From contig VWZL01003480.1 in assembly GCA_013396915.1 (NCBI GenBank), forward strand, positions 105,331-169,330: DNA of 64,000 nucleotides. Reading direction: 5' to 3'. Origin of the DNA: Stercorarius parasiticus (Eukaryota > Chordata > Aves > Charadriiformes > Stercorariidae). A program made the translations under genes and the position numbers. Positions 40,573-53,500 of this stretch are shown one piece after another (position 1 is the stretch's first letter; each line of letters opens with the position of its first letter). Under the pieces are notes generated by a model that worked only from the letters and a program-made list of their open reading frames with translations, was not told where the DNA came from and ran no database searches.

Positions 40573-43500
40573 AGAAGCAGAATCATTCAAGGAACAAGGA
40601 AACGCATACTATGCCAAGAAAGATTACAATGAAGCATACAACTATTACACAAAAGCCATAGGTGAGAAAAGTTGGTAATAATGTTTGCTGAATACTCTGT
40701 CTAAAAATCAGAACTGGTCATCGATTTAAAATACACCAGCAGGGTTTCTAACAGCACACGCTGGAAGAAAACTTTTTGCCTGCTTTAATTACCTTGCGAA
40801 ATTTCACCGGATTGATAAGGCAAGTCAGTGCCAACACAGGTGACTGCAGCAGTTCTTTGTTTCTGCTGCAGCTGAGATACTCTTAATGTGAAACCAGTCC
40901 AGCTTTCCCTTTAGTGCAAGGTCAGCAGAGCTGCCAGGCTGAGGGCCACAAACTTCTGTTCTGTATGGGTTTATTCCCGTGTATAGTGTGGGGAGCAATA
41001 GCTTTACGACTTGGTGTTCAAAACAGCTGCATGACCATCATGCGTCATCTTAAGCCATTTGGGTGATGTTATAAATTGGGAGGGAATGTGAGTTTTTAAT
41101 CCAACCACATTTTTTAATATGTTCTACAAGTTGTATAGCTGCTGGCATGACACTAATGGTGGGTGCTCTTCCGTCTTCTACAGATACCTGTCCTAATAAT
41201 GCCAGTTATTATGGTAACAGAGCTGCCACACTCATGATGCTGGGGAGATTCCGAGAAGCCCTTGGAGATGCTCAACAGTCTGTCAGATTGGATGATAGCT
41301 TTGTAAGGGTACGTGGAAAACTTCATACCTCTTATTCATGTCTCGATACCCTTCACTCCACACATTGCAGCTCTTGCAGCTCCCTTTTAAATGTCTTCTC
41401 AGGGCCATCTACGGGAAGGGAAGTGCCATCTTTCCCTAGGGAATGCCATGGCTGCCAGCCGCTGCTTTCAACGAGTTTTAGAACTGGATCATAAGAATAC
41501 CCAGGCGCAGCAAGAGGTAAGAGGTTCTTAAAATTGAAATATTTGCAGTAGATGGGGCTGTCAAAGGGGGCGGATTGAACTGGTAAGCCTTTCGCTTCGG
41601 ATTTGCAAAGTTGGAGTCGCGGTCGTCATTAGTAATGACTGTTTGCATGCTGTGAGGTCATGGGAAAAATGAGATGCTGTCAAAGTCTCTATATCTGGTT
41701 TTCAATAGAGCGCCAGGTTGCATAGTTACTTTTCTGTGTGATTGTCTCTTCTTAGCAGAGAAGCATGGAGGCTAAGCTGGTCCTTCACCCAGCACTCCAG
41801 CGGAGAAATGGTGAATGGTGGTAAGGGAGCACGGAAATGGGTGAGGCAGCATGTAGAAGGCTGCTGCCACTTTTGTATCTCATTCACAGGGGTACGTTTT
41901 CCTGGGCTACCAGTTAGGTCACTTGATTTCAAAACGATTTTAATGCTGGCAAAAGTATTCATGTAATCTGCATTATTTGTTCCATGGTCTGCAATAGTCT
42001 TTGCTCTGACACTTTAGGGGTTGGCTGCTTAAACGCTGCTTGATGGCGTTTCAGACCGGTGACCATCCTGCAACGCTCGCTGTGTTCTGTCTTTCAGCTG
42101 AAGAATGCCAGTACTGTGCTGGAGTATGAAAAAATAGCTGAAGTGGATTTTGAGAAACGGGATTTCAGGAAGGTAAGATTAACTTGATTGTTTCCTGTAG
42201 CATTGCAAACGGGCATATTTTACCTGGCCGGTTCAGCCAGATGCACGTCTAATTTCCCTGCCCAACATTAGCTGGGTCCTGCTGCGAGGTGCTGTTACAA
42301 CATACTTTTGCTACTGAAGCAGGGCTGACTTGTGAACTGTAATAGTTGTGAAAATGGCAGAAGTCGTGCTCTCTTAGCCCCGAACAACTGAAAAGTGAAG
42401 AGGGTGACTGGCTCAGGCTGAATATCCTCTGTTACTGCTTGCTTTGCAGGGTGAGTGGAACCACAAATGAGCTGTTTGATACAGGTTTTGTCAGCAGCAG
42501 CATTCGATCACGTTTTGCTCCTAAAACGCATATCCAGGATTCTTCTTTCTCAACTCTTAATTTAAAAAAAAAAAAGGAGTCTGTCTGCCAGTATTCTAGT
42601 GAGGGTCATTGAAGGAGGAATGCAGATCTGCGTAGGGCATTCTCCATTACTGTTTCCAAATCTTTCTTCCCAAGGGCTGTAACAGGATGCAGCTGGTACT
42701 GACCTGATAAAACAAGAAATGACAGCAGGAAATCTGAAAGGCACCAAACACTTCTCGTGCAACTGTTTCTGTTAAGTGGGTGCATGTAAGGCCCGAGTTT
42801 GGCCCACAAAGGAGATTGTCTACACTCTTAGGCTAAGCTCAAGATTTTGGAAGGGTAAATCCCAGCTTTGTGTCACCTGGCTGTGAGGAGCAAATGGGAT
42901 GTATGGTCCATCTGGATTTCATGTGTAGGAATTGCCCTGCCTGTATTGCATGTTCGGGGCTTTCGCATCTGTCCTTCACTGCTCCCATCTCACTTCACTG
43001 GGGAGGCTTGCATGAAATGTCATCTTTGTTTCTGGGGAGCTGCTCTGGCTCCTTCCTCACCCAGAAGCCATCAGCTTCGCAGTCTGGAGCACAGTGCTTC
43101 CCACAGCGGGCAATCGTGATGTCACGGGCCGGGGAAGCAGATGAACCTTGGTGGAACAATGACCCTGTTCTCGTGCAGATGTCCCCACCAGAGGCAGAGA
43201 TGGAAAGGACCCATTAGATCACCCTGCCCATTGCAGTCAGAGCAGTGTAAGATCAGTCCCTGCACTGTACTTTTTTGTGTTTTGTCCAGTCCGAACTGTC
43301 TCACTCTATTGAATTTCTGTCCTGCCCACATGTCTTTATAATGCAGGGAAGAAACAGGGGCAGAATTGTCTTCCTTGGCTTTTTCTGTAGGGCCTACAAT
43401 TTCAGAAGAGTTGAAGGGATGGACCTTCTATGGGTGTCCCTTGAATCTTCTGGGTAGTGCTGTGTCATAGTAACAGCAGGTGCCGTGGACCTTTTGTACA

Positions 43501-46500
43501 TTTTAAAAGACAAAACAGAAAACCAGAATGAGGAAAACTTTCTAATGAAATATGTCTCTAGCAGCAGAGGAAGCAGGTGTCCACACGCTTCTCTTCCCCT
43601 TCAAAGACGAATGTGAAATCTCAAGTGTGGTAACGGTGCAGCCTTTCAAATGAGGCCTTTGGCTATTTGCTGTGCTCACATTTGTGTTTTTTCTCACACC
43701 AGGTTGTATTTTGCATGGATCGTGCTTTGGAGTTCGCTCCTGCTTGTCACCGGTTCAAAATCCTCAAGGCTGAATGTTTAGCGTTGTTGGGTCGCTACCC
43801 AGAAGCACAGTCTGTAGCGAGGTGAGCGTCTCAAGGTCTGGAGTGTGAGTAACAGCTGCTGGTGCGCCCTGGCTGCTGCTTGGGTTCCACAGCCCCAGAT
43901 GAATGAGGGAATATAAAAAAAAAAAAGAGTCCTTAATGCAAACTGTGATGGGGAAGAGTGCATGAATTTATCCCCTTTTAAAGTTAGTCTTACTGGGAAA
44001 CTGTATTTAGGCTCCGTTAACAACCAGCAGTCTTGCTGGAGCAAGTTCCTGTACATTTTGCACATCTGTACCATGGACTCGATAAGATAATTACACGATA
44101 GGTAGTTGTGGAGGAGATATTTTGGAGATCAGAAAGAAACTGGAATAGGGAAACACTTCATATTTTTTTTTAATACGTCTATTACAGTGACATCTTACGA
44201 ATGGACTCAACAAATGCAGACGCTCTCTACGTCCGAGGTCTCTGCCTATATTACGAGGACTGCATTGAGAAGGCAGTGCAGTTCTTTGTCCAAGCACTCA
44301 GAATGGCTCCTGACCACGAGAAAGCATGTCTTGCATGCCGGGTAAGTTGCAGATACCTGGGATGGGACTGCAAAATTACCAGGATATTTTTTTTTTTAAC
44401 CAAGGATCTAATCTGGTTCTGCCAGATCAATCCCTTCTCCCTCCCTCAACATTATCATTCCCCAGATCTCCAGCAGCGGTTCGTGCGTCCAGCCCTTTCC
44501 AAAGACAACCGGCTGCTCCTCTGGGTAAAACTGAGTTGCTAGAACCTCCTTCTCAGGAGACTGTGGTACTTTGAAGACTGCCTCCCTTTCGTTCTTTGTT
44601 CCTTGCTCGGATATAGGAGCGATAAAACTAGGTCTATCAGTTCTGAAAGAACTTCTGGCTTTCCGATTCAATGTTAGTGCCTACAGGTTGACTTGCATTT
44701 AAACACTGTTCCTTTCATGTTGCTCCTTTCCTCATTTCTACTCTGTTGTAGTTCTTAAACAGATTTAAAAAGTCAGTCAACTTGTATAAGATCTCAAGAA
44801 GTGAGGTCCCATTCCTATCTTTTTTTTTTTTTTTGAAATCCAAAAATTTACTTCACTGTCCTTATCTTACGCATTAGGCAGTGTTGTTCCTGTGGAGGAT
44901 GCCTGTGACTGGCACTGGCTGTTCCTTAGCAATTCTCTCCAGGGAAAGGCAAAATGCTTACAGCTTGTTCCAGCTGCCGTAGCAAGGCTGTGACTTCTGG
45001 ATCCTGTAATGGCATCTGAAACCAAATTATAACAGTTGTTGTTGAGGACCCTCAGCAGCAAAATAAGGCGCTCAGTACCCCTGAACCACTTACCTCATGT
45101 CCTTATCCCGGCTATATTTTCTTTCAGAATGCCAAAGCGCTTAAAGCGAAGAAAGAAGATGGGAATAAAGCATTCAAAGAAGGAAACTACAAACTAGCGT
45201 ATGAACTATACACAGAGGCACTAGGAATAGATCCAAATAACATAAAAACAAATGCCAAACTCTACTGCAACCGAGGAACGGTTAATTCAAAGGTAAGCAG
45301 TGGTCACCTGGCAGGTAGCCTCTCATCATATTCCTCCACATAGTTTATAAATTGCAAATCACTTACTCTGGAAAAGCATAGGCTTCTCCGGCTGCTGGGG
45401 CAGCTGGATCTCACTGGTGCTGTAGGCAATGTTTCAGGTTTTTGTACTTGCACAATGATTGGGCCTGTTCCAAACAGCCAACAAAGTTGACTCCTGAAGA
45501 AACAAAACTCAAATGCTTGGGCTGCGCAGAGTGGGAGGGAGAGGAGGAATGTAGCTTGGCCTTATCTTAATCAGCAGAAAGGCATCCTTATTTGTTTCCT
45601 TCCCGGTAATGAGCAGATATCTTTTCTTTCCTTATTCGTCTTGTAGATAATCTGTATTGGTTTCCTGATCTAAAAAAAATATGACCTAATTTAAAAACCA
45701 TGGACAGTTTTCCAGGTTTGCTGTTGTATTTTGGTCATGAGCTATCCAGAGACACGGTCACTCGTGATGGTGCTTCCAGTTTCCACCCTGCATTCCCCCC
45801 CGCCGCCCCCAGCTCTCGCTGTGGTGTTGCTCTACCAGCACCGGGGTTTGAAACACCTGCTCCGTCAAGGGACAGAGGCTGTTCTCAAAACCTGGAAAAT
45901 GGGATGAGCTGCAGGCAGCAGTACTGGATATTTTACATGGCTATGTCTGAAAACAGACAATCCTTTTAAAAAAAAAAAAAATTTAAATATTTTAAAGTTT
46001 CTTTTCCTGTCTGGGAATTAGTTTGGACACAGAATAGCTTGGTTTTCAGATCATTCTCAGGAAGACCACCAGTAGCTCTACCATTTCACTAGCCAAGCTT
46101 CTCATTTTTCCCTAGGGAACAAAATCTCTGTGCTCTTGAGGGACTGGAAAAAAATTTCTTAGATGCAGACACACAAAGCAGTGAGACTTTCCGAGATTCT
46201 TTACACCGTTCAGTTGTCTAAAATCATAATGCTGCTTAGCAGAGTTTGTTCTCTGATGGGGATTCACTGAACTTCTGTCTGCCATTGCAGCTTAGGAAAC
46301 TTGAAGAAGCAATAGATGACTGCACGAATGCGGTAAAACTGGACGACACGTATATCAAAGCATACTTGAGGAGAGCACAGTGGTGAGTAGGGCTTTATAT
46401 TGGACGTGCTGAGCAGGTTTGCGGGTAGGAACCTCCTCCTTACGGCGCTGAGTGACAGGGATAACAGATCTGAAACTGAACTGAATAAAAGGTTCTGTCG

Positions 46501-49500
46501 TAAGGGGCCTTTCCCGTGTGCTGGCGAGGAGACGGGGAAGCTCTGTGTGGTCCGTGCTGCCTGGATCTGGGACTGCCCAGTGACTGTGGCATTGGGGCAG
46601 GATTTGCTCTGAAGCTGGATTTACTATAGACTCGTGTAAGACGTTCTGTCCTGGAGAGCCTCTCCCTTAAGCTTTTTCAGAAGGGCTGCTGCGGGTAAGA
46701 GATCTTAACCCTGGCAGAGCTGTTCACGCTTCCAACAAACGAGATTTTGAAATGGGATGTCCTGCTTCCCATAAAGGAGAAATCAGCTGAGGCTGTGCAT
46801 GCCTCAGCCACAGATAAAACCCCAGTGTAGCGCAGCGAGGCTCAGCGAGTTGTACAAAGGATGTTCGAGTCTTGTCTCCTTTGTAACTTGGCACCAACCA
46901 GGGAAGCAGTCAAAGCTCTCTTCTGACTGCGGATTTACTCGCTACTTTCCTCAGTACTGATTATTCCCCGGTTTGTGGCAAAGCTACCTGGCTTATAGAT
47001 GAACCAAACCCGTTATTGCGGCCTATTTGGTGTGCAGTCATTTTAATTTACAACCTTCAGTGTTCTCAAGCTCCATCTCAGTAATTACTAAATTGCAGTA
47101 AGTAGTTAATACATGCGTAAGGCTGAAATGCCAGTAGACAGGCCCGCGTCCCTCTCTGAGGTGCCAAGACAGTCACTTGTGACCAGCATTGCTAGTGTAC
47201 AGCTCTGCACCAGCTTCCTTGAAATCTTGCTGTCTGGTATTAGTTCCTGCAGCTGGATAAAGTAATTATCGGATCGTTAAAGTGGAACTTGTGCTGCCAA
47301 ATGAGGTTGCGGTCTCCACTTGGAGTCCAAAGTACGGGTTCCCTTTGCCAGGATTTCTACAAACAGCAGGTGTCTGGGCTTCCAGTCGGTCTCCAGTGAC
47401 CCTTGGTGGGTTCCTCTAATGATTGCTCTTTTCCGTAATTCAAAGCCATCCAGAAAGCTTGTACCTGACCCCTTTTTTGATGTTTCCTGTGAAGTACACC
47501 TTGGCCACCATTGTTTCTTTCCACAGTTACATGGACACAGAACAATATGAAGATGCTGTGAGAGACTATGAAAAGGTTTATCAGACAGAAAAAACGAAAG
47601 GTGAGCGTGTTGGCATTCTTCTTGTGTGCGGAAGTTTCCCTTAACTGGCGAATTTTTTTGTTGTCGCTTTTGTTTGGTATTTCCCCCCCCCACAACATGC
47701 TCTTGATTTGCAGCCTTTTACCCCAGCAGGACAACACTGGAAAAGTCCTGAGAATTGCTCTGAAATGCCTGTCTCGGAATCTGGTTTCTCTCCCAGCTCT
47801 GAAAGCTGAGAAGATAATTTAGCTTGGAGCTGAAGCAACGCACTAGATTCAGACTGTCTGATCGTGGTTCTCATTCTTAACTCCCCTCTTGCTTTTCCAG
47901 CAGCCTGAAATGAAGCAGAGTAACCTTAGTCCTTGTGGTTCAGTGGCTGACAAAGACTGGTTTAACAGCACTGAGCCGTTTCCCTACATCTGGAAACAGC
48001 CTTAAGTGGACAGTGAGGCTTTAGTTAGCTACCTGGCTGTAAATCCAGGTGGATCGGTTAATTGTGGCACAACATGTTGGTCTTCAGCCTCTTTTAAAGC
48101 AGGAGCCTGTGCCTGCCACTAAAGCCGCTTCCCTTTGGCATTGCACTTCTTTCTAGAACACAAGCAACTTCTAAAGAACGCACAGGTGGAACTGAAAAAG
48201 AGCAAACGGAAAGACTACTATAAAATCCTTGGGGTTGACAAAAATGCCTCTGAAGATGAGATCAAGAAGGCTTACAGGAAAAGAGCACTAATGCATCATC
48301 CAGGTACCCACAAACAGTCTGTTATTAGAGCGTGTATTGTTGCTTTGGTCCCCACGCTCTGCGCATGTCCCCCGCGCAGCCATCACTCGGAGACAGGAAT
48401 AAATATGAGAGGGGTAATTTCTGGACAAATAGCACTTCTGACCCCACAAATCTAAAATACGTGTGATGTGACAGCAGTTGGGAACGTGTGGCTTTTTCCA
48501 TTTCCACTGGAAACTAAAAGCTTCTCTCCTGCTGGTTTTTTGTATCCCTAGACCGACACAGTGGGGCAAGCGCCGAAGTACAGAAGGAAGAGGAGAAGAA
48601 ATTTAAGGAGGTTGGTGAAGCCTTTACCATCCTGTCAGATCCCAAGAAGAAGGCCCGCTACGACAGCGGGCAGGATCTGGAAGAGGACGGGTTGAACATG
48701 GGAGGTAAGTGTTCCTTAGGATATTCTACCACAGCAGCCTTTAGAAAGGTTAGACCGTTCAGAGCCTGCCTTCTCCTCTAAAGCAGCCTAGCAGTTCTTT
48801 ACCTCCCATTTGTAAAGATCATATGAATTGACTCGGTTTGGTCTCTGAACGCATTTGAACGGCAGAGCTGCACTGAATGCTTCCGGTTGCGAACAGTTTA
48901 GGGTACGTGGTGGGTGTTATCCTTGACTGAGCTGGTAGGTAGTAGCTGTCATTAGGCAGAAGCCTTTCATAGGAACTGTAAAATCACATCGTAGCAAGGT
49001 TTTGGGTCCCTAAATGCTGCATATCCAAAATTCTTAAGCTGTACCCGAAATTCTCTCTCTGACAACTGTTGCTTTTGCCCGTTTCACGCTGCTGTTGGGG
49101 ACCCTGCACTCTGCTGTTTGTCGCAGTGCTCAGACAGGGCTAGCTGTTTGTTGGTAGCTTTTTGTCCATTTGTAAAGCGCTTTATGGGCCCTCAATTAAG
49201 TGACAGTTTCTAAACTGTGAAAAATGTAACTGACTGTTTCACTCCAGCTCGCAACTTCCTCTTCTTCCCTGCAGACTTTGATGCAAATAATATCTTCAAG
49301 GCCTTCTTCGGAGGGCCAGGTGGCTTCAGTTTTGAAGGTAGGTGGAAGTGTTCTCCTCACAGCTTTGGAGATGTAAGTACCCAAATGACTTGACGGGACA
49401 GCGGGGTTTCCCAGCGCGGAGGTGCTGCTCGAGGAGAGCATTCGACTCTTCCACATAAAAGTACCTAAGCCCTGGGAAAGTTCTGTCTGCGCAGCATCCC

Positions 49501-50233
49501 GGCTGGTGGCCGGTTCTGGTTCGTTTGGGTTCAAAAGGAACAAAACCCAGCGGCTCCCTTTTCTAGAGGTGTGTGGCGGCTTTGACGTCTAAGTGGCGCT
49601 TTGCTGCTTGGCAGGAGTTGGCCGTGACGTGGGCATGGCTGCAGGCGCTAAGGCAACATGAGGCGATTTTTGGTCAGAAGTCCTGTGCCTGTGTATCCCA
49701 CCGCTCTCCCTGGTTTCGTGACGCTGTGAATCCGCCTCAGGCCTCTGCCCGCAAATGTTTTAAGGTGACTGGAAGCAATGAAGGAGCTGTCGCTCAGTGT
49801 CCCTTCAAACCTCGCCTCTGCTCAGGCTTTTCTCGCACACGGTGGGGCAGGATGGCTTTATGCAGCACTGAGCGAGCGCTCCGCACTCAGCTCCTACCGG
49901 GTGCCCCTCGGGGCGCGCGTGTTCCTTGAGTGAATTTTGGGAAGCCTTGCGCATTTCACGTACTGTTTACCTTCATCCTTGAAAATCTGCCTCCTTTACC
50001 CATATTTTCCGTAGTCCACTCTCTTACTCGTTGGAAATCAGCTGCTGGAAATGCCTGGCAGAGGCCCCGTCTCTCCACGTGCTCAGACACTGGCTTGAAT
50101 GAAGCGCTGGCTTGGCACGGAGCTGCTGCGGGCAGGAGTTAACCGCCTTGTCTTTGAATTTGGAAAGTGCTAATATCTTTCATTTTCTTTTGCAGCTTCT
50201 GGGCCTGGAAATTTCTTTTTCCAGTTTGGCTAA
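40573..50233 (+). CDS. DNAJC7: DnaJ homolog subfamily C member 7 (TPR2), first exon missing
   Basis: Thirteen exons: 40573..40661, 41184..41308, 41403..41516, 42098..42172, 43703..43821, 44188..44341, 45128..45292, 46291..46382, 47527..47600, 48157..48303, 48552..48704, 49275..49337 and 50196..50233 (TAA). All are GT-AG and in phase, giving 468 aa from the E-A-E-S-F segment, exactly what is expected if about 26 N-terminal residues lie in exon 1. Established role: a cytosolic co-chaperone that binds Hsp70 and Hsp90 through TPR repeats, returns clients from Hsp90 to Hsp70, and stimulates Hsp70 ATPase through its J domain. Seen: an array of TPR repeats ([11 protein letters not shown], then A-S-Y-Y-G-N-R-A, and repeats to about Y-E-K-V-Y), followed by a J domain from K-D-Y-Y-K-I-L-G-V. 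The HPD motif is split by an intron (HP in 48157..48303, D completed in 48552..48704). The C-terminus ends N-F-F-F-Q-F-G. Confidence 0.95.
40662..50195 (+). other. DNAJC7: DNAJC7 introns 2-13
   Basis: The 12 introns between the listed exons range from 94 bp (41309-41402) to about 1.5 kb (42173-43702). All carry GT-AG ends. I see no repeat element, RNA gene or nested gene; several poly-T/poly-A runs occur (for example near 42560 and 44820). Confidence 0.7.
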
Positions 50234-50465
50234 AAAAAACCCAACCAAACAAAACCAAACAAACCCAAACGCACGTACCTGATCTGCTATTTTAACCTTG
50301 AATACGGACATACTTAGACTCCTTCCTTCATCATGTCTCATTGTACTTAGAGCAGTTTCATTTTTCTCGGTTGGAGACCTCTGTTTTGTGTGCTCTTGTG
50401 TGTGAAGAGGAAACCAGCTCGGGGAGGGGAAGGCTTGTGAATTTTGTTTTACTGTTAACTTTATT

Positions 50466-50504
50466 AAAAAAAAAAAAANAAAGAAAAAAAAAAAAAAATA
50501 AAGC
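50466..50504 (+). repeat. Poly(A) low-complexity run with one N
   Basis: A-rich run containing an N at 50479 and ending in AATAAAG. It may hold a sequencing error. Confidence 0.8.
50497..50502 (+). terminator. DNAJC7: Proximal poly(A) signal of DNAJC7
   Basis: AATAAA about 265 bases after the stop codon. It sits at the end of an A-rich run, which weakens the call. Confidence 0.45.
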
Positions 50505-53500
50505 TTTGAATCTTTTGGTCCCTCCATGCCGGCCCGTACTTTCAGACTGCTCCTGCTCCTCGGCAGAGAGCGTTTCCCCAAACTCCTCCCGGAATCTCGA
50601 CTTGTCGGAGGGTGAAGGCATCTCCCGGTTTCTCTCGGTTGGCTCTGAAGTGCAGCGTGGCAGCACGTCTGGGGTTTGTGGTAACTTGCGAGTTCTCTTC
50701 ATCTACTGAAAACATTGCCAAGATTCAATCAAGTTTCACACCGTGGTGGTTTACCTGCCAGCTGTCTCTTTTTTTTTCTTTTTTTTTTTTTCTTTTTTGC
50801 CACGGTTCTACCAGAATGGTACGCATGGGCATTAACCTAAATGATAACGTGTGAGCTTAACGGTTTTGTATCAGAGAAATGATTCTTTGGATTTAAACGA
50901 GCAGCGTATGTGAGAATTCCCTGTGATGCAGCTAGAACTAAGGGCTTTGTGTTTCCACTCCAAGAATTGTCCTGTTGAAGGGAATATTGAATTTGCTCTG
51001 GGCTGAATTTCTTCACCGTATGTTTTTGGTTGGTTGGTTGGTTTTTAATTAATCCACTTGAACTTTTAATATTTGTGCTAAAACTTGATTTTTGTCGAGC
51101 TTGATGTTTGATTTCGTGTTACTGATCCGTAATGCGGATGAGCTCTTTCTAGCTCCGAAGAAATGCAAAGTAATATTCAGGTTACTAATTGCAAACGGCG
51201 ACTGTGTGCGTGCCGCGACGTGATCTCCAAATGTTTACAGCAACTCTACAAATGTGTTTAAACTAGTCGAGTAGTTTTTCAGCTAGAAGTGATTTCCTAG
51301 TCCAAAGAAGCAAGAAAATGCAAAGTCACCCTCGGAGCTGACAGTCTGTCACTTGCTTCTCTTGCACAAGCGTCGGGACAGGGATGGGCTCGGAGCCGGG
51401 CGCTGCCGGCGGTGGCGCCGGTGCCAACTGAGAACGGATTTGGTTGGTGGCACTGCCAGGTAACGCCGCTGCTGGTTTGGTTTTGTCCTTGACTGTAGAG
51501 TTACAGCAAGATCCCAGCTGGGAGAGGACTCTGCTTCCGGAATTCTTCCCGTTTCTCTGCGAGCGAAGAACTCTTAGCTCAGGTGCTCCGCTCGCGTTTG
51601 GCGCTGGGGGCTCCGGGCGGCCCCGCTCCGGAGCCGGGGTGGGACAGTGTGTTGGCGCTTGGCGATGCCCGTGAGAAGGGCAGAGTCTCGGCAGTGGCGC
51701 TGCGTCTGGAGCGCTTTGAACCGGCCAGCGGTGGCGTAGGGACCTTTGGGGACGGGGTCGTGCTTGGCTGAGAAAACGGGTGTCGGTGCAAATCCACGCA
51801 GGCTCTTTCCTGGAGAAACCCGATGCTAACTTTTATATATTGTGTCCGATCTAACTTCTTACTGCAGGAACAAAAATTGCAACGAGTTCATTGCGTGAAA
51901 TGATGACTTTGAATGCTGACATCTTTGTCTTCCTTCCTTTCGAGGGCTGCGCTCCTCCTGTTCGGTGCACGGTTGCTGGACTGCGACGCGAGTTCCCTTC
52001 GTTTCCAGCGGGCGCAATAGTGTCGCGGCGCTGCCCGGCGCGACAGGCCCGTGCTCGCGCTTTGTCAGAATTCTTGACAATCTGCTTTCATAGAGGGAAG
52101 ATTTAAGGGCTTAAATTCTAGTACTGCAGAATAAAGCAAGTATTTTATAACTCGCTCAAAAGTCAGCTTTTAAAATGAGCCAGTGTTGAGTAATGTTTCC
52201 AAAAATAGACTCTACCACGTTTATTTTAACTTTTCTTCGCACCAGTGTAACGTGATGGACTTACCCGGATTGCACCGAGAGCAAACCGAGGTCCTGGCGT
52301 CCTTCAGGCTCTGAAAGGGGGAATTCCTGGGGAGGTGAAATACTGGTCTATGCATTTTGGTACTTCCCCAGTTCTCATGGCACTTGTAAATCAGAGTTTC
52401 CAGGACTGGGGTAGGGTGGCTTTCCGGATTCATGCTGTCTTGTCCTGTGTGTGTTGATATTTCTGTACAGTTTGGACTTTTCTCGGTCTTTTATCACCGT
52501 GCAGAGGTGTGTCCTGCGTTTGTCGGTGGTTTTTATTATTTCCCCCCTCCCTGCAGTTAAACTGGAGAGGTTTCCCCCTCTCCACACTTGGGATGAGGCC
52601 ACTCCTGGGAGGACAGAAGTGGAATGGCTTTTCTGAGAAAGTGTTATACAGCGGATATTTATAAAACTGTACATGAATGCATGATTTAATGTAGTTAAAT
52701 ATTAATATGGTGAGTGCCAAGACTTTTCTAAGGAGCGTTACGACGTGATTCAAAGCGAAGGGGGAACACGGGTTCCCTTTCGCACAGGGCACTGGGGGGT
52801 TGAGTGGCGTTCGGCGACTCCCGTTGCCTGGGGACAACAGGGCAGTGGCCATTGTCACCTCCATCATGTCCTAGCACGGCTCGGAGGCACGGGGGACTGT
52901 TTCTTTCGGAAAAACCTTCTTAGACATGCATTGCCTGAGACGTTGCTTTTCACACTTGGTAGTTACAGAACGCTCACGGGTTGTGTTTTGCACGGGGAAC
53001 CTTAGTGCCATGTTCTTGCGGCCTACCCGGCTTCCTTCGGCTCCCCAGGAGCTGCCAGACGGAGGAATTTGCCGTAGAGATAACGAATAAGTATCTTGAA
53101 GTGGAATTATGCCCGTGCTTCTTCTAGAGTGGTAAAGAGCTGGTGGCTGTAGGTGAAGCGCAGCGGGATGTTGGTGCGTTGAGCCCTGTTCAGAAGCGTC
53201 CTGGTCCCCGCGCTGTGACCGTAGGGCACCGGGGGAACTCGGCAGCTGGGAGAAGCCGATGGTGAAGCCCTTCCTTTTGATGAGGGAGTTTCCTTCTGGA
53301 AGTCAGCCTTTGTAATTACCGAAAGGTTTATTTTTTGGCATAACGGCAAGAGCCTCGATACATGAGCCTGACGCAGGCCCTGCCCTGCTCTGCTCGGGGG
53401 GCAGCCCCAACACAGGGGCCCAGCGGCTTGTGCTGTGCGAGGCACGGTTGCCCCTTGGCCCGGCAGCCCCCGTCCAGGGATTCCCAAGGGGAAGGGTCGG

